Positions 32,595 to 42,423 of a stretch of 64,000 nt of DNA are shown one piece after another. Position 1 is the first letter of the stretch. Every line of letters begins with the position of its first letter. The translations under genes and the position numbers were made by a program. Under the pieces are notes generated by a model. The model had not been told where the DNA came from, did no database searches, and saw nothing but the letters and a program-made list of their open reading frames with translations. Source of the stretch: Flavobacterium branchiicola (GTDB lineage: Bacteria > Bacteroidota > Bacteroidia > Flavobacteriales > Flavobacteriaceae); the NCBI RefSeq assembly GCF_018383905.1, contig NZ_JAGYWA010000001.1, positions 453,518-517,517 of the forward strand, in the 5' to 3' direction.

Positions 32595-33434
32595 TTAATT
32601 AATTTCTATTAAGACAGGTAAATGATCCGAAGGATATCGCAAATCTTTTGAATCACTTAAAACTGCATGTTTCTGAATTTTTAATCTGCTATTTTTAGAG
32701 ATAAAAATATAGTCTATCAATAATGTTACTGGTTCATTATGTTTAAATTCATTAAAGGTTCCAGATGGCCCAAAAGGTTTTTCGATTGAAACATCTTTGG
32801 TATCATTCATCACTTCTTTAATGGCTTTAATTTGTTTTGTATCTGGTTCTGAATTAAAATCTCCCATTAAAAAAACCGGATAATTTTGTGTATTCAATTC
32901 TTTAATTTTCGACAAAACCAACTCCACACCTTTTACTCTGGCCACTTCTCCCATGTGATCGAGATGCAGGTTAAAAACCCAAAATGTTTTTTTAGATTTT
33001 AAATCTTTAAAAAGAGCATACGTACAAACTCTGTTACAAGCTGCATCCCAACCCCTTGACACCTCATTTGGTGTTTCTGACAACCAAAATGTATTAGATT
33101 GTTTTACCTGAAAACGATCTTTTTTATAATAAATCGTGCAGGCTTCTCCAGTTCCTTTTTCTTCTCTGCCAATTCCGAATCTATTGTAATCAGGAAAAGC
33201 CGACGCAATATCAAGCACTTGATTTGGTGTTGCTTCCTGAACTCCAAAAATATCCGGACTATAAAATTGTATTTGAGAAGTAAAATAATCTTTCCGTTTT
33301 GGCCAGGCATTCTCTCCGTCTGATGCTACATCGAGACGAATATTATAGGTCATTAGTTTTAAATTCTGACCATAAAATGACAGGCTTGCAAAAAGTAGAA
33401 ATACTACTAAAACAATTTTATTTGGCTTTTTCAT
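32595..33434 (-). CDS. Exported endonuclease/exonuclease/phosphatase-fold hydrolase
   Basis: A 279-residue EEP-superfamily protein with a signal peptide. Catalytic signatures: LMTYNIRLDVASDGENAW, IFGVQEAT, MGDFNSEPD and the C-terminal SDHLPVLI His. Related periplasmic proteins include phosphodiesterases and sphingomyelinase-type enzymes. EEP genes often sit in Bacteroidetes glycan loci with no assigned role. It is transcribed with the GH3 and GH5 genes. Confidence 0.9.
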   Translation of the reverse strand: MKKPNKIVLVVFLLFASLSFYGQNLKLMTYNIRLDVASDGENAWPKRKDYFTSQIQFYSPDIFGVQEATPNQVLDIASAFPDYNRFGIGREEKGTGEACTIYYKKDRFQVKQSNTFWLSETPNEVSRGWDAACNRVCTYALFKDLKSKKTFWVFNLHLDHMGEVARVKGVELVLSKIKELNTQNYPVFLMGDFNSEPDTKQIKAIKEVMNDTKDVSIEKPFGPSGTFNEFKHNEPVTLLIDYIFISKNSRLKIQKHAVLSDSKDLRYPSDHLPVLIEIN

Positions 33435-33553
33435 GTTTAAAAAAATTTAATCCGTAAAACTAATGTTTCCTTAGTCTTAAAGAGAAAAACTTATTTAAAA
33501 ATTATGTTAATTAACTTTCTTCGTGTTCCTTATTTTCTTCTTTTTCTCTTAAC

Positions 33554-35311
33554 TTATTTTTTCGATGTTCTTTTTTTATCTTCCGAAAAATCTAAATAAT
33601 TCAAATTGAATCCTCCTTTTTCAAAAACAGCTTTAATTTTATTTGTTCCTGCATTTAATGCTACATTAGATAAAATAACTGTTTTCCATTTGTCGTTTCC
33701 ACCAGTAGCCAGAAGTAGAACTGCTTCTGATTTCTTGCCATTTTCTGTTTCCAGATAAATTTTTCCTTCTGCTTTTTCACTCGAGTAACGAATCGCAACT
33801 TTGTATTTATTTTGCTTTGAAACATTAGCAGTAAATTGCAGCCATTCTCCATTTTCAATAAAAGAAACCTGATATTTATTTGAACCGGAATCTTTGCATG
33901 GTAAAATATCTACACCATCATTACGCATAGTATTTCCTTTATTCCAGTCTTCAAACTTTCCGGTTTCAACTCTGTAATTTACAAAATCGGTATCCTTATA
34001 AGCGTAACCATTTGTTCCTAAGTCATATTCTGTTGCAGCAATTTTTCCTGGAATTGAATGTTTTTTATACGGTTTTGTATCATTGGTTTGTACTTGTCTG
34101 AACATTGCATCAATTACATCTGGTTTTACTGTTACATTTTCCATTTTGTAATTGTCAGCCATTTTCATCAGTGTTTTTTTCGCCAGTTCCTGACTTGGTT
34201 TTTGTCCTCCGTCTTTCCAGTATTTCAATAAAATATCATACTCCGGAACTTTGGTTACCGATGTTACTCCTGCAATATTCTCGATCTTTTTCATTGGCCA
34301 GAACGCCCATCCAATATTATTGCTTTCTACTAAAGTCAATACATCTTTAAACCAGACATTTGAGTTTTCGCCACTTTCTCCCAACCAAATCGGCACATTG
34401 TATTGTGTTCTGTAATCCATCATTTTCTGAATAGATTCTTTGGTGTTGTAATTCCAGTATTTATGAAAACTCAAAACCATATTTTCATCCCATAAAGGGA
34501 AAATTCCGTTGTAATTATTACCCCAGCAATTTCCCTCGATAACCACAATATGATTTGGGTCTACTTCTCTAATTGCTTTTGTAACAGCAACCATTAAATC
34601 TCTTAAAGGTCCGTTTGAGTTTTCATCGCAGCCATTTTTATTGGTTCCGGTAAAATTCCAGTTGGGTTCATTGATAATATCATAAGCACCAATCCACGGA
34701 TTATCTCTGTATCGGGAGGCCAGTTTTTTCCATAAAGCAATCATTTTTTTCTGATTGGCGTCGCTTTCCCACAACGATGGTTTTGTAGTATCGTAATCTG
34801 AAATTGCGGCATCATTTCCTTGTCCGCCCGGCGCAGCATGCAAATCCAGAATCAGGTACATTTTGTTTTCGGCACACCATTTCAGTAAATTATCGGTCAT
34901 TGTAAAACCTTCTTCAATCCAGGTGATTTCGCCATTTTTTTCTTCCTGAATTGGCGGCGTATATAAATTGTAATGCATTGGAAGACGAATTGAATTAAAT
35001 CCCCAGGCGGCTAACGAATCAATATCGCGTTTTGTAATTCCGTTTGCTTTGTAAGCGGCGTAAAATTCTTTTGTTCCATGTTCGCCAATAACGTCCTGAA
35101 TTTTTTGTTTAATCTGATATTGTGAACTTGCAAAAGGCTGGGTTTGCAACATATATCCTTCCTGCACCATCCATCCGCCAAGACCTAAACCTCTCAAAAC
35201 AATATTATTTCCGTTGCCGTCAACAATCTTCTGTCCGTCTCTATGCAAGAATCCCTGCCCGAAAGCGGTAATAGATAACAAGAGTTGTACTGTGATAATG
35301 ATTTTTTTCAT
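33554..35311 (-). CDS. GH5 glucanase with C-terminal CBM6-like domain
   Basis: A 585-residue secreted protein: signal peptide (1-19), GH5 barrel (about 20-370) and a CBM6-like beta-sandwich (about 430-575, YQVSFIENGEWLQFTANVS). General acid Glu215 (INEPNW) and nucleophile Glu312 (WLGESGENS) are intact. VLRGLGLGGWMVQEGYM at the N-terminus resembles fungal-type exo-beta-1,3-glucanase GH5 members more than cellulases. With two GH30 and two GH3 enzymes it fits beta-glucan breakdown. Separated from the EEP gene by a 119-bp A/T-rich gap. Confidence 0.92.
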   Translation of the reverse strand: MKKIIITVQLLLSITAFGQGFLHRDGQKIVDGNGNNIVLRGLGLGGWMVQEGYMLQTQPFASSQYQIKQKIQDVIGEHGTKEFYAAYKANGITKRDIDSLAAWGFNSIRLPMHYNLYTPPIQEEKNGEITWIEEGFTMTDNLLKWCAENKMYLILDLHAAPGGQGNDAAISDYDTTKPSLWESDANQKKMIALWKKLASRYRDNPWIGAYDIINEPNWNFTGTNKNGCDENSNGPLRDLMVAVTKAIREVDPNHIVVIEGNCWGNNYNGIFPLWDENMVLSFHKYWNYNTKESIQKMMDYRTQYNVPIWLGESGENSNVWFKDVLTLVESNNIGWAFWPMKKIENIAGVTSVTKVPEYDILLKYWKDGGQKPSQELAKKTLMKMADNYKMENVTVKPDVIDAMFRQVQTNDTKPYKKHSIPGKIAATEYDLGTNGYAYKDTDFVNYRVETGKFEDWNKGNTMRNDGVDILPCKDSGSNKYQVSFIENGEWLQFTANVSKQNKYKVAIRYSSEKAEGKIYLETENGKKSEAVLLLATGGNDKWKTVILSNVALNAGTNKIKAVFEKGGFNLNYLDFSEDKKRTSKK

Positions 35312-35392
35312 GCTGTTTTTTTAAACTTAATCAACTTTCTAAAACTAAAACACCCACAAGGTTTCTAGAACCTTGCAGGAGTTTTTAAGATT

Positions 35393-37657
35393 TTATTTTA
35401 AAAGAAAATCCTTTTTCTGATTTCCAATTTGAACTGTAAATGTTCCTTTTTCAGAAATCCATTTTAAATCTTCGTTTACAAATTGAAGGTCTTTTTGATT
35501 TAAGGTGAATTTTACTGTTTTAGTTTCGCCCGGAGCTAAACTAATTTTGTCAAATCTTTTTAAAGCTTTTACTTCTGGTGTAATACTTGCCACATTGTCT
35601 GACAAATACAACAAAACTGCTTCTTTTCCTGCTTTGGATCCTGAATTTGTAACATCAATAGTCACATTTACTTCGTCTGAAGTTGTAATTTCAGATTTGT
35701 CAATTTTTAAGTTTGAATAGGCAAATGTTGTATACGATAATCCTGTTCCGAATTCAAATTGAGGAGAATAACTTTTCTCGTATTTGGCGTCGTTGTTTTG
35801 CTCTCCTTCAGAAATACTTTCAGTATATTTTCTGTTGTATTTTTCTAATGAGTTCGGATATTTTGGATAATTGTAAGGCAGTCTTCCACTTGGGTTTACA
35901 TCTCCGTACAAAATATCTACTAAAGCTCTTCCACCTTCATTTCCCGGAAGGTAACATTGAACAACTGCCGACATTTTATCTTCAAAATCGCTAATTAATC
36001 TTGGTCTTCCTTCGTTTAGAACTAAAACTATTGGTTTACCTAATTTTGATAATGCCAGTGCTAATTTTATTTGTGATGAACTCATATAAAGATCACTTAT
36101 ATCACCCGGAGTTTCTGTGTAGTTTTTCTCTCCTAAACACAAAACAATTTTAGTCGCTGTTTTAGCCAATTCTACTGCTTTCTGAATTTCGGCATCGTCT
36201 TCTTTTTCAAGATCGGCACCTGGTGTATACAGTACATTTTCTTTTCCTAACTTGTTCTGAAATGCTTCCAGAATAGTTGATTTATCTGCTGCATAAGTGT
36301 CTGAGTTTTCACCTTGCCAAGTGTATGACCAGCCTCCGTTAAGGTATTTCATACTGTTTGCAGTTGCACCGGTAACCAGTATTTTTTCGTTTTTGTTTAA
36401 TGGCAAAGCAGATGCATTATTTTTCAATAAAGTAATTGATTCTGCAGCTGTATTATAAGCTTCCTGAATATGTTCTGCCGATCCGAATTTTGGATAATCT
36501 TTTAGGTTGGCAACTGAATTTTGAAACAAATTCAACTCATATTTCATTCTTAGAATTCTGGTAACGGCATCGTCAATTCTTGACATTGGCACTTCTCCTT
36601 TTTTTACCAGATCAACTAAATCGGTATAAAAAGAGAATTCTTCCGGCACCATACTCATGTCTATTCCAGCCATAATTGCAATACGTACGGCATCACGTTT
36701 AGATTCTGCAACTTTATGTCTTGTGTACAGGTAAATAATATCTTTCCAGTCTGTAACGACTACACCTTGAAAATCAAGTTCTTTTTTAAGAATATCGGTA
36801 ATTAAATGTTTGCTGGCGTGCACCGGAGTTCCGTTAATTTCACCTGAACTCACCATTACACTTTTTGCTCCGGCTTTTATTGCCGCCTGATAAATGGTTA
36901 AATCGTACTGTCTTAAAAGTCTTTCCGGGATAATACTTGGTGTTCTGTCTTTTCCGCTATATGTGCTTCCGTAACCGATATAATGTTTCATACAAGAAGC
37001 CACGCTATATTTGGAACCTACGCTAGTTCCTTCAAATCCATCAACTAAAGCAACTGCCATTTTTGAAGATAAGTAGGCATCTTCTCCAAATGACTCCCAC
37101 ATTCTTGACCATGCCGGGTTTCTTGGAAAATCTAGATCTGGAGAGAAAACCCACGGAATTGAGGATGCTCTGGTTTCATAAGCTGAAATTTCGGCTCCAC
37201 GTTTCACTAAATCTGTATTGTATGTTGCTGCTAAACCAATTTGTTGCGGAAACAATGTCGCTCCAGCTGTATAACTTGCTCCGTGAATAGCATCAATTCC
37301 GTATAAAACCGGAATTTTAAGTCTTGTTTTATTTGCTTCGTTTGAAATTGCTGTTAGTGTTTCCTGCCATCTTTGAATGGTTGGAGCACCTGGATTTGGT
37401 ACATTCAAAATAGATCCGATATGATAATCCTGAATTCCTTGTTTTAATTTTGCAGGATCAAAATATCCCGGTTTTGCAGGATCTTCAAATATCGTTACGG
37501 TTATTTGAGTCATTTGTCCGACTTTTTCTTCCAGAGTCATTTTCGACAATAATTCGGCAACTTTGGCATCAATAGTTCCTTTATTGTTTTTTATTTCCTG
37601 ACTCCATGCTGCTCCACAAACTAAGAGAGCGAGCACTAGTAACTTGGTTCTTTTCAT
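35393..37657 (-). CDS. GH3 beta-glucosidase/exoglucanase
   Basis: A 754-residue exported GH3 enzyme with signal peptide ending at AAWSQ. Barrel KHYIGYG (224-230), nucleophile Asp303 (VVVTDWKDI), and a C-terminal fibronectin-III-like domain. It differs clearly from the other GH3 of the locus (YGIDAIHGASYTAGATLFPQQ versus FGQDVIHGYKTTFPIPLAEA around the substrate loop). This suggests a division of labour, for example between linkages or chain lengths. It lies 37 bp from the GH30 gene upstream in the operon. Confidence 0.94.
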   Translation of the reverse strand: MKRTKLLVLALLVCGAAWSQEIKNNKGTIDAKVAELLSKMTLEEKVGQMTQITVTIFEDPAKPGYFDPAKLKQGIQDYHIGSILNVPNPGAPTIQRWQETLTAISNEANKTRLKIPVLYGIDAIHGASYTAGATLFPQQIGLAATYNTDLVKRGAEISAYETRASSIPWVFSPDLDFPRNPAWSRMWESFGEDAYLSSKMAVALVDGFEGTSVGSKYSVASCMKHYIGYGSTYSGKDRTPSIIPERLLRQYDLTIYQAAIKAGAKSVMVSSGEINGTPVHASKHLITDILKKELDFQGVVVTDWKDIIYLYTRHKVAESKRDAVRIAIMAGIDMSMVPEEFSFYTDLVDLVKKGEVPMSRIDDAVTRILRMKYELNLFQNSVANLKDYPKFGSAEHIQEAYNTAAESITLLKNNASALPLNKNEKILVTGATANSMKYLNGGWSYTWQGENSDTYAADKSTILEAFQNKLGKENVLYTPGADLEKEDDAEIQKAVELAKTATKIVLCLGEKNYTETPGDISDLYMSSSQIKLALALSKLGKPIVLVLNEGRPRLISDFEDKMSAVVQCYLPGNEGGRALVDILYGDVNPSGRLPYNYPKYPNSLEKYNRKYTESISEGEQNNDAKYEKSYSPQFEFGTGLSYTTFAYSNLKIDKSEITTSDEVNVTIDVTNSGSKAGKEAVLLYLSDNVASITPEVKALKRFDKISLAPGETKTVKFTLNQKDLQFVNEDLKWISEKGTFTVQIGNQKKDFLLK

Positions 37658-37694
37658 TTTAAACTTTTAAATTAAAATTTCATAATTAAAAACT

Positions 37695-39149
37695 CTAGTA
37701 TTCCAGAGTTTGCATGGCATGCGCCGGTATAGTAATAGTTGTTTTGGTCGTATTATTTATGAGGGTATAAATCACCTCTTTGTCCGATGAATTCATTACA
37801 ACGGTAATGATTTTTCCATCTGTATTTTTAAATGAAGTACTCAACAAGATTTTATCACTGCTGTTGGCTTCAATTCGTTTGGCATTTGGTCGGATAAATT
37901 TTGATAAATGACCTATGTAGTAATACATCGGTGTATAAATCAATTCGTCTTTTGAAGTATCGGCATGAAGGGGTGCAAAGCAAAAATTACCCACATGGTT
38001 TGGTCCTCCGTTTTGATCCAGAAGAATATTCCAGTCTGTCCAGGCAACAGTTCCGTTATTAAAATCATTAATCATATTAAGTCCGTATCGTTCTGCATTT
38101 CCCCAAAACTGAAATTTTGTAGCATCAAATCTTTCGATACATCCTTCGGTAAATATTAAATTTTTGTTCGGAAATGCCTTGTGAACTTCTGCTACCGATT
38201 CGAATTTCGGAGTTCCGCCATTCCAGGTTTCGTACCAGTGAAACCCAATTCCCCAAGCATATTTTGAAACTTCAGGATCTGAGAAAACCAGATTGGCTCT
38301 TTTTTCCAGCATGTCTCCACGATTGTGATCCCAAATAATAATGTTTTTAGATCCCAGATTTTCTTTTGCTAAAGTTGGACCAAGAAAGTTTTTAAGAAAA
38401 TCTCTTTCGGCTTCAGGAGTATAAATGCACGATTCCCAACTTTGACTTGCCATTGGCTCGTTTTGAATGGTTAATCCCCAAATTGGGATTCCTTCTTTTT
38501 CATATGCTTTAATAAATTTTGCATAGTAGTTTGCCCACGACTGAGCAAATTCTGGCAATAAAACGCCGCCGTGCAAAATATCATTATTGTCTTTCATAAA
38601 AGCTGGGGGACTCCACGGACTTACAAATAAGGTTAATTTCCCGCCGGCTGCTTCTATTGCTTTTTTGATGAGTGGAATTCTGTATTTTCTATCGTGATCG
38701 ATACTGAAGGTTTTTAACTCTTTGTCTCCTTCGGCAATGTAGGTGTAACTTTGACTGCTGAAATCACAGCTATGAATGTTGGTTCTGGCTAATGTATAGC
38801 CAATTCCTTTGTTTTTATTGTAATAAGCGTTTAGAAATTCTTGTTGTTTTGCCGGGGATAATTTAGCAAAAACTTCGGCACTTGCATCGGTGATGGCGCC
38901 TCCAATTCCAAGAAAGGTCTGGTATGTTTTTTTCGGATCTACAGTTATAGAAATGGTTGAATTTGTTTGTGTTGCTGTTGCGATTAAATCATTTGATAAT
39001 GATAATCTCTGGTTGGTTTTTTCGGCAGTAGTATAAACTTTTATTTTTTGGTTTGGTTTGGATGCTGAATCAGCCACAACCTTTGACGAAGAACAACTTA
39101 ATTGCAGAATTAATATGGGTATTATTAAAATTTTATAGGTTGATTTCAT
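37695..39149 (-). CDS. GH30 glucanase, lipoprotein (copy 1)
   Basis: A 484-residue GH30 enzyme with lipobox LSC (Cys19), so probably anchored in the outer membrane. Signature GIGGAITDASAEVFAKLS; general acid Glu231 (IQNEPMA) and nucleophile Glu335 (FTEGCIE). GH30 covers glucocerebrosidases and endo-beta-1,6-glucanases. In a SusC/D locus with GH3 enzymes, an endo-beta-1,6-glucanase of subfamily 3 type is the likely role. It is a tandem paralogue of the next gene, strongly similar along its length, but that copy lacks the lipobox. Confidence 0.92.
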   Translation of the reverse strand: MKSTYKILIIPILILQLSCSSSKVVADSASKPNQKIKVYTTAEKTNQRLSLSNDLIATATQTNSTISITVDPKKTYQTFLGIGGAITDASAEVFAKLSPAKQQEFLNAYYNKNKGIGYTLARTNIHSCDFSSQSYTYIAEGDKELKTFSIDHDRKYRIPLIKKAIEAAGGKLTLFVSPWSPPAFMKDNNDILHGGVLLPEFAQSWANYYAKFIKAYEKEGIPIWGLTIQNEPMASQSWESCIYTPEAERDFLKNFLGPTLAKENLGSKNIIIWDHNRGDMLEKRANLVFSDPEVSKYAWGIGFHWYETWNGGTPKFESVAEVHKAFPNKNLIFTEGCIERFDATKFQFWGNAERYGLNMINDFNNGTVAWTDWNILLDQNGGPNHVGNFCFAPLHADTSKDELIYTPMYYYIGHLSKFIRPNAKRIEANSSDKILLSTSFKNTDGKIITVVMNSSDKEVIYTLINNTTKTTITIPAHAMQTLEY

Positions 39150-39174
39150 GTCTCTTTCAATACTATTAAAAAAA

Positions 39175-39200
39175 TTAAGGGCTACCTAAATAGCCCTTAA
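39175..39200 (-). promoter_or_regulatory. Intercistronic hairpin between the GH30 genes
   Basis: TTAAGGGCTA pairs perfectly with TAGCCCTTAA around a 6-nt loop in the 66-bp gap. No T-run follows on the minus strand, so an mRNA-processing or stability role is more likely than termination. Confidence 0.6.
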
Positions 39201-39215
39201 GTACTAATAAAATAA

Positions 39216-40676
39216 TTAATAAACTAAGGTCTGGATTGCGTGCGCCGGTATTTTTACGACTGTCTTTTCTGTTGCAATGATCAAATTATAGGTAATTTCA
39301 TTATCGGTATGATTCATTACTACGGTTGTCATTTTTCCGTCTGTATTTAAAAATGAAGTACTTTCTAAGTAACTCCTGCTTACGGCAGTACTTACACGAA
39401 CTGCATTTGGACGAATGAATTTTGAGAAATGACCAATATAATAATAAGATGGTGTATATATTAATTCACCGTTTGTAGTATCTGCATGGATTGGGGCAAA
39501 GCAAAAATTACCAACGTGATTTGGTCCTCCAAATTGGTCTAAAAGAATATTCCAATCTGTCCAGGCCACAGTTCCGTTATTAAAATCATGGATCATTGAT
39601 GTTCCGTATCTTTCGGCATTTGCCCAAAATTGATATTTGGCAGCATCAAATTTTTCTACACATCCTTCTGTAAACATTAGTTTTTTATCTGGGTACGCTT
39701 CATGAACTCTGGCAACATTATCAAACATTGGTTGTGCACCAGTCCAGGTTTCGTACCAGTGAAAACCCATTCCCCAAACGTACTTTGATGCTTCAGGATC
39801 TGAGAAAATTACATTTGCTCTTTGTACCATTAAATCACGATTGTGATCCCAGGCAATGATTTTAATTCTTTCTAAACCTTCTTTTTTAAGCGTTGGGCCT
39901 AAGTAATTTTTCAGAAAATCTCTTTCTTCTTCGGCAGTATACAAACAAGATTCCCATGTTTGTGTTGCCATTGGCTCATTTTGTACCGAAGTTCCCCAAA
40001 TTGGAATTCCTTCTTTTTCATAAGCCTTGATGAATTTTGCATAAAAATTGGCCCATGACTGAAAAAATTCAGGAAGTAATTTACCGCCTTTCAGTACGCT
40101 TTTATTGCTTTTCATGAAAGCATTTGGCGACCATGGCGTTGCATAAGTGGGTAATTTTCCTCCGGCTGTTTTGATTGCCTGTTTTATTAACGGAATGCGA
40201 TATTGTCTGTCGTGTTCAATTGAAAATGTTTTTAAATCCTTATCGCCTTCTTCTATATACGAATAACTTGCACTACTAAAATCTGAACTCTGAATTGTAG
40301 TTCTTAATATTGAATAACCTATTCCTTTTTGAGTGTCATAATAAGCATTTAAAAATTCTGTTTGTTTTTCTTTTGAAAGTTTAGCAAAAATCTCGGCACT
40401 TGCGTCGGTAATAGCTCCTCCAATTCCCATAAAGGTCTGGAATCTTTTTAATGGCTCAACAAAAACGGATATTTCGGTTTCAACGGGTTGTTTTGATGCT
40501 GTAAATGATAAATTATCTGTAGGGGTTAACCTTAATTTTGTATTATCGGCAGTGGTATACACTGTGATTTTTTTGTTGTTTGTTGTAAATCCCTGTTGTT
40601 GTTTTTGACTTTTCTGCTGTGAAAATGCAGCTAAGGAAAAACATAGACAAGTAATAATAAAGCCATTTTTTTTCAT
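39216..40676 (-). CDS. GH30 glucanase, secreted (copy 2)
   Basis: A 486-residue GH30 enzyme with a Sec signal peptide (MKKNGFIITCLCFSLAAFSQ) and no lipobox Cys at the cleavage site, so periplasmic or released. FMGIGGAITDASAEIFAKLS; Glu234 (VQNEPMA) and Glu337 (FTEGCVE) are intact. Near-identical catalytic surroundings to the neighbouring copy show a tandem duplication, followed by divergence of the export signal. One surface-anchored endo-enzyme and one soluble enzyme would match the usual division between surface and periplasm. Confidence 0.92.
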   Translation of the reverse strand: MKKNGFIITCLCFSLAAFSQQKSQKQQQGFTTNNKKITVYTTADNTKLRLTPTDNLSFTASKQPVETEISVFVEPLKRFQTFMGIGGAITDASAEIFAKLSKEKQTEFLNAYYDTQKGIGYSILRTTIQSSDFSSASYSYIEEGDKDLKTFSIEHDRQYRIPLIKQAIKTAGGKLPTYATPWSPNAFMKSNKSVLKGGKLLPEFFQSWANFYAKFIKAYEKEGIPIWGTSVQNEPMATQTWESCLYTAEEERDFLKNYLGPTLKKEGLERIKIIAWDHNRDLMVQRANVIFSDPEASKYVWGMGFHWYETWTGAQPMFDNVARVHEAYPDKKLMFTEGCVEKFDAAKYQFWANAERYGTSMIHDFNNGTVAWTDWNILLDQFGGPNHVGNFCFAPIHADTTNGELIYTPSYYYIGHFSKFIRPNAVRVSTAVSRSYLESTSFLNTDGKMTTVVMNHTDNEITYNLIIATEKTVVKIPAHAIQTLVY

Positions 40677-40724
40677 TGTATATGTTTTAATAATTAAAAC
40701 TTACTTGCACTATCTGATTTTAAA

Positions 40725-40833
40725 AATAGCCCATAATCAAAGAGAATATGGGCTATTCTGGCAACCAAACTTAACTTAAACTTAAACATACATTTAGTAT
40801 CTTTTTAAGACTGAGATTTGCATCTCAGTCTTT
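40725..40833 (-). promoter_or_regulatory. Two hairpins between susD and the first GH30 gene
   Basis: AATAGCCCATA (40725-40735) pairs with TATGGGCTATT (40747-40757). A second stem near 40807-40832 pairs AAGACTGAGAT with ATCTCAGTCTT. Neither has a proper T-run on the minus strand. Such hairpins often set unequal susCD and enzyme mRNA levels. Confidence 0.6.
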
Positions 40834-40867
40834 TATATCAATACTCTATATTGTTTTTTGAAGATTA

Positions 40868-42406
40868 TTAATATCCAGTATTCTGGATCATTTTTGTATT
40901 GTTGAATTCACTGTAAGGAATTGGGAAAGCTTCATTTTTATTTGCTTTAAATCCTTTGAAAGCAAGTTTAGCTGCAGCATCACCTGTTCTGATTAAGTCA
41001 AACCAACGGTGTCCTTCTCCTGCAAGTTCTAATCTTCTTTCTTCCTGAATTGCTGCAAGAGATACTGGTACAGGATCTAACCCAACTCTTTTTCTAACTG
41101 CGTCAAGAAGTGCCTGAGCTCTTGCTCCTGTTCCTCCTAAAGCTTCTGCTTCTAATAAATAAGTATCAGCTAAACGAATTACATAAGTATTGATACCAAA
41201 ATTCAGGAAAGGATTTGATGCTTTAATATCAGCATTAACTGGTGCATATTTAATAAAATGGAATCCTGTTTCCTGATAACTGTCTGTGTAAGTTATAAGT
41301 CCGTTTGGATCTTTATTATCAACACCTCTAGCAGCAGCTGCATCAAAAATAGTGTAATCATAACGAGGATCTCCTTTTAGGGCAAGTTCCAATTCTTTTG
41401 TAACAACCATGAATCCCCATCCGTTGATGTAATCAGGTAAAAGTGCATCAACTCCTAAAGGTTTTCTAGAGTAATCTCTAATACCCATTAACTGAGCCGC
41501 TACGTTACCTTCGTCATCACCTCTTTCAAAATTACCCCAATCAGCATTTGATTTATCTGAATAACTGATTTCAAGAATTGATTCTGAGTTAAATTCATGT
41601 AAATGATCCCATAATTGAGAAAAATTATCCATCAATTTATATCCATAACTACTAGTTCCACCCGGAGTTGCACCATTTACTTTTGCAAATTCTGCAGCAG
41701 CTTCCGGTTTTTTGTTATCAGACAAATAGGCTTTTCCTAAAAGTGCTGTTGCAGCTCCTTTTGTCAATCTTCCTAATTCTGTAGGAACTAATGTCATTGG
41801 CAAATTTGGAATTGCTTCTGTTAAATCTTTTTCAATTTGTGCATAAACTTCTTCTGGTTTAGCCTGTACGATTGAAGCTATTTCGCTCTGAACTACAGGG
41901 GCTAATATTAACGGAACATTTTTAAACATTCTCACAAGGTCTAAATAGTAATAAGCACGTAATGCTTTAACTTCTGCTGTGAATCTTGCTTTTTTAGCTT
42001 CGTCCATTGTAACTCCAGGAAGTTTTGCGATCATAATATTACATCTCGCAACTCCTTTAAAATAATCTGCCCAAATATTTGGCGGAATGTTAGTTGGAGT
42101 TATAGAGTAGTTTGACGCTACCTGAAGTCCTGGCTGGTCACCTGCTCCTCCACCTCCTGCATAGAAATCATCTGATGCAGAGTTTAAGAATAATAACGGT
42201 GCATTTTCCATTGCTCCGGCATGTTTTCCTAATTTATCATAAGCAGCTACTAATCCAGAATAAGCTTCTGTTTCGTTTCTGTAAAAATTATTTTCAAGTA
42301 CAACACCATCACCTTTTACTTCCAGCTTTTCATCGGTATCGCACGATCCAAGTGCCAATAACACTCCAAATGCGACAAATGATTGTTTAAAACTTATAAG
42401 TTTCAT
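40868..42406 (-). CDS. SusD/RagB-family glycan-binding lipoprotein
   Basis: A 512-residue outer-membrane lipoprotein (lipobox ALGSC, Cys23). It has TPR-like helical SusD architecture: YYLDLVRMFKNVPLIL, TKGAATALLGKAYL, and the C-terminal RAQALLDAVRKRVGLDPVP and ERRLELAGEGHRWFDLIRTGD. It caps the SusC barrel and delivers oligosaccharides. It begins 17 bp after the susC stop. The C-terminus ends in the usual family motif ending (IQNTGY). Confidence 0.96.
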   Translation of the reverse strand: MKLISFKQSFVAFGVLLALGSCDTDEKLEVKGDGVVLENNFYRNETEAYSGLVAAYDKLGKHAGAMENAPLLFLNSASDDFYAGGGGAGDQPGLQVASNYSITPTNIPPNIWADYFKGVARCNIMIAKLPGVTMDEAKKARFTAEVKALRAYYYLDLVRMFKNVPLILAPVVQSEIASIVQAKPEEVYAQIEKDLTEAIPNLPMTLVPTELGRLTKGAATALLGKAYLSDNKKPEAAAEFAKVNGATPGGTSSYGYKLMDNFSQLWDHLHEFNSESILEISYSDKSNADWGNFERGDDEGNVAAQLMGIRDYSRKPLGVDALLPDYINGWGFMVVTKELELALKGDPRYDYTIFDAAAARGVDNKDPNGLITYTDSYQETGFHFIKYAPVNADIKASNPFLNFGINTYVIRLADTYLLEAEALGGTGARAQALLDAVRKRVGLDPVPVSLAAIQEERRLELAGEGHRWFDLIRTGDAAAKLAFKGFKANKNEAFPIPYSEFNNTKMIQNTGY

Positions 42407-42423
42407 AATATTTTATTTTTTAA

